Assembly: GCF_905171765.1 (NCBI RefSeq)
Contig: NC_053395.1
Span: forward strand, 190,653,577-190,717,576
DNA length: 64,000 nucleotides
Direction: 5' to 3'
Source of the DNA: Bufo bufo
Lineage: Eukaryota; Chordata; Amphibia; Anura; Bufonidae
Shown here: positions 32,402 to 41,580 of the stretch, piece by piece
Layout of the letters: the number at the start of each line of letters is the position of its first letter
How positions within the stretch are numbered: the stretch's first letter is position 1
Made by a program: the position numbers and the translations under genes
The notes under the pieces: model-generated
Seen by the model: the letters and a program-made list of their open reading frames with translations, nothing else
The model's database searches: none
What the model was told of the DNA's origin: nothing

Positions 32402-33680
32402 GAAGATTACCTTCACTACAATTTACATCATGTAGCTTTATAACAGGTTGAATGGTTTAAAATAATGATGAAAAATATTCAACAATATATAAATATATAT
32501 AAACAAATCGAGTCGCTATTCAGTTTCCATTTTGCACAAACAGCATCTACGCAGAGCTATGTGTCTCTATGGACACACACTATAAAGAAGAGCGGTGCCG
32601 TCTAATAATTGAGCTTTCTTCCCCTCCTGCTTCTCTCCCTTAAACCCCACACGCTAGTAGAAATACTAAGGAGCAATTTATTTACCATTATATTCATGAC
32701 CTGGAAGGGACGTGCATACATTACAGAAGATTTTCAATAGTGATTCACTGACTTTAGCTTTACACTATAGTTATTTACCATTGCGGCACACCAGGTGGGA
32801 TTTGCATTGTATCTGTAGCTGAGTTTTAGTTATGGGCACACTATTATTTATGGTGAAAGCTGCAAGGGCTGCATACAAATTCCAACCTCTAGAGTCACAT
32901 GAACAGAATTAATCTGTGATAACAATCTTACATCCATAAATACAAAGCGAGGGAGTATTGATCTATTGTGCTACCGCACGCTAATAGCAATTCATATCGC
33001 TCTTGATATTGCTACCTTATTCTCTGGGAACAGCAAAAGACCAGAGATCCTTTGTAAACAGATGAATAAAATACAATGTTGCAATTTCCTTTTATGTTGT
33101 TTTTTCTTTATTTTTTTGTGTATCTTAATTATATGGTATCTAGCTGTAGATTTTATGCAGTTTATTGCTTTGTTCTGTACTGATTTAGGATGACCGCCCA
33201 CGTTCAGGAAACGTATAAAGGAGTTTTAGTGTTGTTTTTGTATACACAATTTATGAAATTAAACTTTTTGAACAAATTCTCAAGGTCTTCGATTGTATAT
33301 AAAGGTAAATAACACCTTCTTAAAGGGAATCATCTATTTCTCCACTTTATTTGCTTGTTGTTTCCACAAATATGCAACAAGGTTATATTGAGGAGGATTA
33401 AAGAGGTTATGGAAAAATATACATGTACTGTATAGAAGTTTGACTTCTTAAGAGAAAAACCTATTCATGCTTTGTTTACATGCTGCAGCAAAGCTGAGGG
33501 GGCGTGTACCAACAATGCCTGAGCTCTGCCTCATGAATATTTGTGGGTGTGAATAATCTGCCCTTCCCCGCCCCCTGCTCTGCACAACCTAACCGTGCAT
33601 ACAAACACAGTCACATGATCATCTCCTAGCTCACACAGGCAGAAGATCTTCCTGTTACATTGCAGATCGATCTATATCTC
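32402..33680. other. No gene seen
   Basis: Mostly A/T-rich. 33185-33275 (CACGTTCAGGAAACGTATAAAGG) has the GAAACGT style seen near retroelement 3' ends but no further support. 33470-33650 is somewhat GC-rich. No exon or terminal repeats. Confidence 0.4.
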
Positions 33681-33905
33681 TATATACATATATATACACA
33701 ATATATATATCTATATATATATATAGAATAAATGAAATCCGCAGCACATCCAAGTAGTGAAGTAGTAAAAGAAGCTTTAATCACCAAGCATGTTTTATTG
33801 AGTCTATATATATATATATAGAGAGAGAGAAAGATGTAGATATATCATATATGTATATAGAGATATAGATTAGTAAATATCCTCTATATACTGTATGTAT
33901 ATAGT
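33681..33905. repeat. TATA/TATC-rich microsatellite, left block
   Basis: Runs of TATATA, CTATATAT and AGAGATATAGA. The tract resumes at 35735-35811 and 37391-37620 after two transposon insertions, so it was once a single array of roughly 500 bases. 33728-33800 contains a non-repetitive piece (ATCCGCAGCACATCCAAG). Confidence 0.9.
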
Positions 33906-34309
33906 CAGTGGCGGATTACAATAGGGACGTTCGGGTCGGCAGCCCGGGGCCCAGCACCGCTGGGGGGCCCAACGCTGACCCGAATGCCCACATACTGTGG
34001 CGGGGCACAGGAGCGCATAGCTTCCTGTCCCGTCGCCGATCACCGCCATAGGCTTCAGGCCTATGCGGTAGAGAAATCCCGGCGCAGGCGTGCGTGATGA
34101 CATCATCGCGCGCCTGTGTCGGGACGCAGCACTGTGACGCGCCTGACTCATCCCGCCTTCCTCTGCGAGCAAGCGCCTGGCCCTGGACATAGGTGAGTAT
34201 TTATCTTTTCATTTTTTTTGTTCATTTTTTATTTTTTTATTTCATGTGCCTACTTTTGGGGGGTGGCTACACACAGGAGGACATATTAGGGAAGTTAAAT
34301 CGATTACAT

Positions 34310-34960
34310 GGGGGGGAATGTGGGGGCTGTATGGGGCCAAATTATTATGGGAGGGAATACTATGTGGGGGCAAATTACTAGATGGGGCAGTGTGGGGGCA
34401 AATTGCTATGTGGGGCAGTGTGGGGGCAAATTGCTATGTGGGGGCAGTGAGGGGGCAAATTGCTATGTGGGGGCAGTGTGGGGGCAAATTGCTATGTGGG
34501 GGCAGTGTGGGGGCAAATTATTATGGGAGGGAATACTATGTGTGGGCAAATTTCTATATGGGGGCAGTGTGGGGAAACTATTGTGTGTGGGGAAATTGCT
34601 ATGTGGGGACAAATTACTTTATGTGGCAGTGTGGGGGCAAATTACTATGTGGGGGCAGTGTGGGGGAAACTATTGTGTGGGGACAGTGTGGGGAAATTGC
34701 CATGTGGGGACAGTGTGGGGAAATTGCTATGTAGGGGCAAATTACTATGTGGGGAATACTATTGTGTGGGGAAATTGCTATGTGGGAACAGTGCAGGGAA
34801 ATTGCTATGTGGGGGCAGTGTGGTGGAAATTACTATGTGGGGGCAAACTACTATATGGGGCAGTTTGGGGGAAATTACTGTGTGGGGGCAAATTACTATG
34901 GGGGGATTACTATGTGGGGGCAGTGTGGTGGAAATTACTATATGGGGGTGTTGCTATTGG
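34310..34960. repeat. ~30-base minisatellite (CTATGTGGGGGCAGTGTGGG)
   Basis: About twenty imperfect copies of GGGGCAAATTGCTATGTG with CAGTGTGG spacers, on a G-rich plus strand. Gly/Trp/Cys-rich open frames in all three plus frames reflect a period divisible by three with few stops, not coding. G-run density would allow G-quadruplexes on the plus strand, an inference from sequence only. Confidence 0.93.
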
Positions 34961-35097
34961 GGAGGCACTGTAGGGGCAATTCTATTATTTCTGGGGACAC
35001 TATCCAGGGATTATTACCTGGAGCACAATATAGGGTGTTATTATTACTGGGGGCGCTCTAGGGGACATTATAGCTGCTGTGGACACTATAGGAACAT

Positions 35098-35235
35098 TTG
35101 GGGTAATTTATCAAACTGGTGTAAAGTAGAACTGGCTTAGTTGCCCATAGCAGCCAATCAGATTCCACCTTTCATATTTGACAGCTCTTTTGGAAATCCA
35201 GTTCTACTTTACACCAGTTTGATAAATTACCCCAA
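35098..35235. mobile_element. 138-base palindromic MITE inside the hAT
   Basis: TTGGGGTAATTTATCAAACT at the left pairs with AGTTTGATAAATTACCCCAA at the right, followed inward by GGTGTAAAGTAGAACTGG and its complement. The loop is GCCCATAGCAGCCAATCAG. The arms are almost perfect, which suggests a young insertion. Confidence 0.8.
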
Positions 35236-35734
35236 TTATGTCTATTAGGGTCACTATTTTTTCAGCAGTATAGTTCCTGGGGCATTGGGAAGCACAACGG
35301 GCACAGTATTGGGGGTGGCAGGATGACGCTGTGGGGACACCAGGATGTGTTACAAACTCTGTAGAGACGAGATGCGGCTAAAATAATTTTTCATGGCGGT
35401 CTATCGGAGGAGAAGAGGAAAGAGAAGGTCTACATGACAGTAGATGTCCCTGGATATAAGAGGTATGTGGTGCTGTATTCTCCTCCATGTCTTTTTTATT
35501 ACAATTATATGTATTTTAAATTTGGTGACCAAATTTTTCAGTTTAGGTTCAGTTTGGGGTATTTTTTTTTAGTCTGAAGATGTCATATGGCCTAAGAAGA
35601 GACTGTGGCATGAAGCACCGCAGCCTCTTCATACAAAAAAACAAAACTAAACTAAAATGGAGGGGGGGGGGGGGGCCCAAGTTGGGTAGACAGCCCCGGG
35701 CCTATCATGCATTTAATCCGCCCCTGTATATAGT

Positions 35735-35811
35735 TAATGATCTATCTCTCTATATAAATATATGATATATCTACATCTTTCTTTCTCTCTCTCTCTCTCT
35801 CTATATATATA
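35735..35811. repeat. TA/CT microsatellite, middle block
   Basis: TCTATATAAATATATGATAT followed by CTTTCTTTCTCTCTC and TATATATA. Lies between the right duplication of the hAT element and the TA that opens the Tc1 element. Confidence 0.9.
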
Positions 35812-37390
35812 CACTGCTCAAAAAAATAAAGGGAACACAAAAATAACACATCCTAGATCTGAATTAATTAAATATTCTTCTGAAATACTTTGTTCTTTAC
35901 ATAGTTGAATGTGCTGACAACAAAATCACACAAAAAAAAAAAATGGAAATCTAATTTTTTAACCCATGGAGGTCTGGATTTGGAGTCACCCTCAAAATTA
36001 AAGTGGAAAAACACACTACAGGCTGATCCAACTTTGATGTAATGTCCTTAAAACAAGTAAAAATGAGGCTCAGTAGTGTGTGTGGCCTCCACGTGCCTGT
36101 ATGACCTCCCTACAACGCCTGTGCATGCTCCTGATGAGGTGGCAGACGGTCTCCGGAGGGATCTCCTCCCAGACCTGGACTAAAGCATCTGCCAACTCCT
36201 GGACAGTCTGTGGTGCAACGTGACGTTGGTGGATAGAGCGAGACGTGATGTCCCAGATGTGCTCAATTGGATTCAGGTCTGGGGAATGGGCGGACCAGTC
36301 CATAGCATCAATGCCTTCGTCTTGCAGGAACTGCTGACACACTCCAGCAACATGAGGTCTAGCATTGTCTTGCATTAGGAGGAACCCAGGGCCAACCGCA
36401 CCAGCATATGGTCTCACAAGGGGTCTGAGGATCTCATCTCGGTACCTAATGGCAGTCAGGCTACCTCTGGCGAGCACATGGAGGGCTGTGCGGCCCTCCA
36501 AAGAAATGCCACCCCACACCATTACTGACCCAATGCCAAACCGGTCATGCTGGAGGATGTTGCAGGCGGCAGAACGTTCTCCACTGCGTCTCCAGACTCT
36601 GTCACGTCTGTCATATGTGCTCAGTGTGAACCTGCTTTCATCTGTGAAGAGCACAGGGTGCCAGTGGCGAATTTGCCAATCTTGGTGTTTTCTGGCAAAT
36701 GCCAAACGTCCTGCACGGTGTTGGGCTGTAAGCACAACCCCCACCTGTGGACGTCGGACCCTCATATCACCCTCATGGAGTCTGTTTCTGACCGTTTGAG
36801 CAGACACATGCACATTTGTGGCCTGCTGGAGGTCATTTTGCAGGGCTCTGGCAGTGCTCCTCCTGTTCCTCTTTGCACAAAGGCGGAGGTAGCGGTCCTG
36901 CTGCTGGGTTGTTGCCCTCCTACGGCCTCCTCCACGTCTCCTGATGTACTGGCCTGTCTCCTGGTAGTGCCTCCATGCTCTGGACACTACGCTGACAGAC
37001 ACAGCAAACCTTCTTGCCACAGCTCGCATTGATGTGCCATCCTGGATAAGCTGCACTACCTGAGCCACTTGTGTGGGTTGTAGACTCCGTCTTATGCTAC
37101 CACTAGAGTGAAAGCACCGGCAGCATTCAAAAGTGACCAAAACATCAGCCAGGAAGCATAGGAACTGAGAAGTGGTCAGGTCACCACATGCAGAACCACT
37201 CCTTTATTGGGGGTCTCTTGCTAATTGCCTATAATTTCCACCTATTGTCTATCCCATTTGCACAACAGCATGTGAAATTGATTGTCACTCAGTGTTGCTT
37301 CCTAAGTGGACAGTTTGATTTCACAGAAGTGTGATTGACTTGGAGTTACATTGTGTTGTTTAAGTGTTCCCTTTATTTTTTTGAGCAGTG
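35812..37390 (-). mobile_element. Complete Tc1-like transposon, TA target, well preserved
   Basis: Ends CACTGCTCAAAAAAATAAAG and CTTTATTTTTTTGAGCAGTG are perfect 20-base inverted repeats; the next bases GGAACAC continue the match. TA flanks at 35810-35811 and 37391-37392. 1579 bases with the transposase on the minus strand. Location in a TA-rich array is natural for a TA-targeting element. I recognise the terminus as belonging to a Tc1 family widespread in fishes, frogs and lampreys; that is memory, not a search. Confidence 0.95.
36070..37140 (-). CDS. Tc1 (DD34E) transposase, open throughout, start codon apparently lost
   Basis: A single uninterrupted frame of 356 codons ending in TAG/TAA-class stop at 36070. 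It begins with TTG, not ATG. Isoleucine 16 (ATA at 37093-37095, in [14 protein letters not shown]) sits where a ~341-residue Tc1 protein would start, so I infer an ATG-to-ATA change; the first true ATG is Met38. Domains: two helix-turn-helix regions (about 20-60 and 75-125, with the Arg-rich RRRGGGRRR hook between), then the catalytic domain with Asp167 in LFTDESRF, Asp258 in [10 protein letters not shown] and Glu293 in [12 protein letters not shown]. Thirty-four residues separate the last two, hence DD34E. It would bind the element ends and move it at TA sites. If translation needs the canonical start, this copy is silent although otherwise intact. Could also start upstream in another transcript. 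Confidence 0.9.
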   Translation of the reverse strand: MVTFECCRCFHSSGSIRRSLQPTQVAQVVQLIQDGTSMRAVARRFAVSVSVVSRAWRHYQETGQYIRRRGGGRRRATTQQQDRYLRLCAKRNRRSTARALQNDLQQATNVHVSAQTVRNRLHEGDMRVRRPQVGVVLTAQHRAGRLAFARKHQDWQIRHWHPVLFTDESRFTLSTYDRRDRVWRRSGERSAACNILQHDRFGIGSVMVWGGISLEGRTALHVLARGSLTAIRYRDEILRPLVRPYAGAVGPGFLLMQDNARPHVAGVCQQFLQDEGIDAMDWSAHSPDLNPIEHIWDITSRSIHQRHVAPQTVQELADALVQVWEEIPPETVCHLIRSMHRRCREVIQARGGHTHY

Positions 37391-37484
37391 TATATATATA
37401 GATGGTATATATAGATATATATGTATATAGAGATATCGATCGGTAAATATATATCTCCATATACTTATATATAGATTGTGTGTG

Positions 37485-37520
<36 letters not shown>

Positions 37521-37576
37521 TTGATCTATATCTCTAAATACATATATAGATGAAGTATATAGATATATATGTATAT

Positions 37577-37620
<44 letters not shown>
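37391..37620. repeat. TATA/GATA microsatellite, right block
   Basis: Runs of TATATAGATATATATG, GTATATAGAGATAT and (TA)n to 37618. Continues the array at 33681 and 35735. A Tyr/Ile-rich open frame on the minus strand is a repeat artefact. Confidence 0.95.
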
Positions 37621-37633
37621 CCACATACATATA

Positions 37634-38572
37634 CAGTACAGACCAAAAGTTTGGACACACCTTCTCATTCAAAGAGTTTTCTTTATTTTCATGACTATGA
37701 AGGCATCAAAACTATGAATTAACACATGTGGAATTATATACATAACAAACAAGTGTGAAACAACTGAAAATATGTCATATTCTAGGTTCTTCAAAGTAGC
37801 CACCTTTTGCTTTGATTACTGCTTTGCACACTCTTGGCATTCTCTTGATGAGCTTCAAGAGGTAGTCCCCTGAAATGGTCTTCCAACAGTCTTGAAGGAG
37901 TTCCCACAGATGCTTAGCACTTGTTGGCCCTTTTGCCTTCACTCTGCGGTGCAGCTCACCCCAAACCATCTCGATTGGGTTCAGGTCCGGTGACTGTGGA
38001 GGCCAGGTCATCTGGTGCAGCACCCCATCACTCTCCTTCATGGTCAAATAGCCCTTACTTTCAAAGTTTTCCCAATTTTTCGGCTGACTGACTGACCTTC
38101 ATTTCTTAAAGTAATGATGGCCACTAGTTTTTCTTTACTTAGCTGCTTTTTTCTTGCCATAATACAAATTCTAACAGTCTATTCAGTAGGACTATCAGCT
38201 GTGTATCCACCTGACTTCTCCTCAATGCAACTGATGGTCCCAACCCCATTTATAAGGCAAGAAATCCCACTTATTAAACCTGACAGGGCACACCTGTGAA
38301 GTGAAAACCATTTCAGGGGACTACCTCTTGAAGCTCATAAAGAGAATGCCAAGAGTGTGCAAAGCAGTAATCAAAGCAAAAGGTGGCTACTTTGAAGAAC
38401 CTAGAATATGACATATTTTCAGTTGTTTCACACTTGTTTGTTATGTATATAATTCCACATGTGTTAATTCATAGTTTTGATGCCTTCAGTGTGAATCTAC
38501 AATTTTCATAGTCATGAAAATAAAGAAAACTCTTTGAATGAGAAGGTGTGTCCAAACTTTTGGTCTGTACTG
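37634..38572 (-). mobile_element. Internally deleted Tc1 element, copy 1
   Basis: Ends CAGTACAGACCAAAAGTTTG and CAAACTTTTGGTCTGTACTG with TA flanks (37632-37633, 38573-38574). The inverted repeats extend about 200 bases: both ends carry GACATATTTTCAGTTGTTTCACACTTG or its complement. The minus strand keeps only the transposase C-terminus, [20 protein letters not shown] (the Glu of the DDE triad) to IKAKGGYFEEPRI. The N-terminal and DD portions are missing by a deletion joined near 38055-38130. 939 bases; depends on a transposase made elsewhere. Confidence 0.92.
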
Positions 38573-38574
38573 TA

Positions 38575-39790
38575 CATCAAATGTATCATAGGATTTCATT
38601 TGCTGGACAAGTGTTCGTTGGTATAGCAGACTGCACTTTCCTATACAGTAGGAGACTGCAAAAAATATATACTTTTTAAAAAAAAACTGTAGGCAATGGT
38701 AGATATATACCAATCTATGCCTACAAATACAGTTCTGTCAGAGGTATGCATAAGAAAATCTTCCCAATGTATATCTCTAATGAAATACTTACAGACCCTA
38801 AAAAAAGCTCCCTAACTCAGACAGCTGTAGGGTTTAGCAATGGTTAAAATGCACCTCTAAAGTTTCTCCCGATTGTGTCTCCTGCTGGAATTGAAATGTG
38901 ATGATGGGAGATCCAACAGCCATGCAATTGGAGGTATCATTGCCAAGGCAAGAGGATGTAAGACACCTCTCCAGTATAGCTCCAGTCCAGCATTGTTTGG
39001 TTGCCTTGATCCCGATCTGCTGGTTCCGTCTACCACCACATTTAATCATGAAGAGGGAGACACAGCTGTGTGAAACTCCAGAGGTACACTTTCTAACGTA
39101 ACGCATCTTCAGGTGCTTTATCAGTGATGATCTGGGACCCCTATTATTTCTAGCAATCGTTTTAACAATCATGTGGCCGCCCCCATCCTACTGCAGACCC
39201 TGCTCGGTCAGGTCTGAATGGCTTTCCTGCCTATAGTATGGCTGAAGAAGAAGGGCATGTGGCCAAAATTTCATCAATCATGCCTCCTCAATTCAAACAC
39301 AGTGGGGGACATTTATCAAGACTGGCATTCCCATACGTCAGTCTTGACCCCCGTGCGCCAGGGTGAGATGTGCCTAATTCATGAAGAGGTAGATGCTAAA
39401 TTAGTCTGATCTCTGGCAGTCAGTGTGCCAGAAACTGAAGTCTACACCAGCTAGGAGCTGGGGTAGACTTCAGCTATAATTTATGACAGTGTCTGGAGTA
39501 AGTTATAGTAAATACAGTGGACCATGCGATGCCCCGTCCCCACCAAGACCCACCCCTTTTTCCTGCTAGTTTAATAAAGTGTTGGGAAGCTCAAAAAGTT
39601 GCAAATTATGGTGCAAATGTGGTATGCGCCATAATTTGTGACTTTATTTACACCACAGTAGTCCCTTAAAAATTTGAGAAAATGACCCTTAGTACATTTG
39701 TTGTTTTTGGTCACATACCCAATTCAACTGCAGCCATGTTATACACAGGAGCGCAGTCTGGACCTGACATGAGGCAGGCTGATTGAGGGG
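38575..39790. other. No gene seen; possible old repeats
   Basis: 38834-39172 has overlapping frames on both strands (112 and 66 codons) without domains; not accepted as coding. 39305-39695 begins GGGGGACATTTATCAAGACT and ends GAGAAAATGACCC, resembling the loose family at 11518 and 57490. Confidence 0.4.
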
Positions 39791-39798
39791 ATCTTGAC

Positions 39799-41530
39799 TA
39801 GAGATGGCCCGAACTATCCGACGGCGAACAGTTCCCGGCGAACATAGCTTGTTCGCGTTCGCCTCTGCCGGGCGAACACATGCGATGTTCGGTCTGCCCC
39901 CTATACATCATCATTGAGCAAACTTTGACCCTGTACCTCACAGTCAGCAGACACATTCCAGCCAATCAGCAGCATACCCTCCCTCCCAGACCCTCCCACC
40001 TCCTGCACAGCATCCATTTTAGATTCATTCTGAAGCTGCAGTCTTAGTGAGAGGAGGGAGACTGTAACTGCTGCTGATTTAATTGGGAAATCGATAGCTA
40101 GGCTAGTGAATTCAGTGTCCACTCCAGTCCTGAAAGACTCATCTGATCTCTGCTGTAAGGACAGCGTCCTGACAGCACCCCAAAAAGCCCTTTTTAGGGC
40201 TGCAACATTAGTCTGCTTTTTTTTTTTCCTTTATATACATATTGCAGTTGCCTGGCCTGCCTGTGTGTGAGGAGCTGCAGGCCCACAGACTGTAGTGTGC
40301 CCACTGCCAGTGCTCACCCCTGTCATTCCGTGTGGCACAGGACTTTGCTTAAAAAAAGGCACTTAATTTTTACACTTTAATCTAAGGTTAGTTGCCTGCC
40401 AGTGTGTGTCAGGCTGACTTCCACTGACTGTAGTGTGCCCACTGCCAGTGCCCACCACTCATACCGGCTGGCACAGGACTTTGCATAAAAAAGGCATTTA
40501 ATTTTTACACTTTAGTGTAATTTCAGCTGCTTGCCTGCTGCTAGTGTGTGTCAGGCCGACTTCAACTGACTGTAGTGTGCCCACTGCCAGTGCCAACCAC
40601 TGATACCGGGTGGCACAGTAGCTTGCCGATAATAAGGCATTTAATTTTTAGACAGTAGTCTAAATTCAGTTGCTTGCCTGCTGCCAGTGTGTGTCAGGCC
40701 CGCTTCCACTGACTGTAGTGTGCCCACTGCCAGTGCCAACCACTGATACCGGGTGGCACAGTAGCTTGCCGATAAATAAGGCATTTAATTTTTAGACAGT
40801 AGTCTAAATTCAGTTGCTTGCCTGCTGCCAGTGTGTGTCAGGCCCTCTTCCACTGACTGTAGTGTGCCCACTGCCAGTGCCAACCACTCATACCGGGTGG
40901 CACAGTAGCTTGCCGATAAATAAGGCATTTAATTTTTACACTTTAGTGTAATTTCAGTTGCTTGCCTGCTGCCAGTGTGTGTCAGGCCCGCTTCCACTGA
41001 CTGTAGTGTGCCCACTGCCAGTGCCAACCACTGATACCGGGTGGCACAGTAGCTTGCCGATAAATAAGGCATTTAATTTTTAGACAGTAGTCTAAATTCA
41101 GTTGCTTGCCTGCTGCCAGTCAGTGTGTCAGGCCCTCTTCCACTGACTGTAGTGTGCCCACTGCCAGTGCCAACATCATACCTGATCGTATACACACACG
41201 TATGTTTTAAAGCACGTTATTCCAAACAATTTAGGAATGTTAGTTGATTTATGCCCTTTATGGATTAAAACCCGACTCTGCGTCCACTACGTAATTTTCC
41301 ATGGGAGTTTTTGCCATAGATCCCCCTCCGGCATGCCACAGTCCAGGTGTTAGACCCCTTGAAACAACTTTCTCATCACTATTGTGGCCAGAAAGAGTCC
41401 CTGTGGGTTTTAAAATTCGCCTGTCTATTGAAGTCTATGGCGGTTCGCCCGGTTCGCCAGTTCGCGAACATTTGCGGAAGCTCGCGTTCGCTGTTCGCGA
41501 ACTGAAAATTTTATGTTCGCGACATCACTA
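39799..41530. mobile_element. Non-autonomous hAT element, 8-bp TSD ATCTTGAC
   Basis: Begins TAGAGATGGCCCGAAC and ends GTTCGCGACATCACTA; perfect ATCTTGAC duplications at 39791-39798 and 41531-41538. Subterminal regions are full of GTTCGC/GCGAAC motifs in both orientations (TTCGCGTTCGCC, GGTTCGCCAGTTCGCGAAC), plausible transposase binding sites. The middle is a 140-base tandem array. 1732 bases, no transposase. Confidence 0.95.
40247..41170. repeat. ~140-base tandem array, about 6.5 copies
   Basis: Copies start near 40247, 40389, 40528, 40668, 40811, 40957 and 41099. Each holds TTGCCTGC..CCAGTGTGTGTCAGGC, CACTGACTGTAGTGTGCCCA, CTGCCAGTGCCAACCACT, CGGGTGGCACAGTAGCTTGC and AGGCATTTAATTTTTA. Central copies are most alike, edge copies most diverged, as expected for expansion by unequal exchange. 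Confidence 0.95.
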
Positions 41531-41580
41531 ATCTTGACTTCAATAACTGTCAAAAATGGGCCAGATCTTTTAATAGAGAT

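Larger units (their letters stand above)
33906..35726. mobile_element. Non-autonomous hAT element, 8-bp TSD TATATAGT
   Basis: Starts CAGTGGCGGATTACAATAGG and ends TTTAATCCGCCCCTG. Perfect TATATAGT duplications at 33898-33905 and 35727-35734. 1821 bases with no transposase. The left subterminal part is GC-rich (GGGGCCCAGCACCGCTGGGG); the middle is a GGGGCAGTG minisatellite; a 138-base MITE is nested at 35098. The C/G homopolymer at 35662-35676 lies near the right end. Confidence 0.93.

Noticed and set aside
34246..35140. Gly/Trp/Cys-rich frames of up to 226 codons in three plus-strand frames
   Set aside because: All cross the 30-base GGGGCAGTG array; a repeat period divisible by three keeps every frame open.
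36365..37032. Plus-strand frames opposite the Tc1 transposase
   Set aside because: They are antisense shadows of a clear DD34E transposase.
37302..37658. Tyr/Ile-rich frame on the minus strand
   Set aside because: It translates (TA)n/(GATA)n microsatellite.
38834..39172. Overlapping frames on both strands (112 and 66 codons)
   Set aside because: No recognisable domain, splice context or codon pattern; opposite-strand overlap suggests chance.
40247..41170. CRISPR-like regular repeats
   Set aside because: Units are contiguous ~140-base tandem copies without spacers, inside a hAT transposon in eukaryotic DNA.
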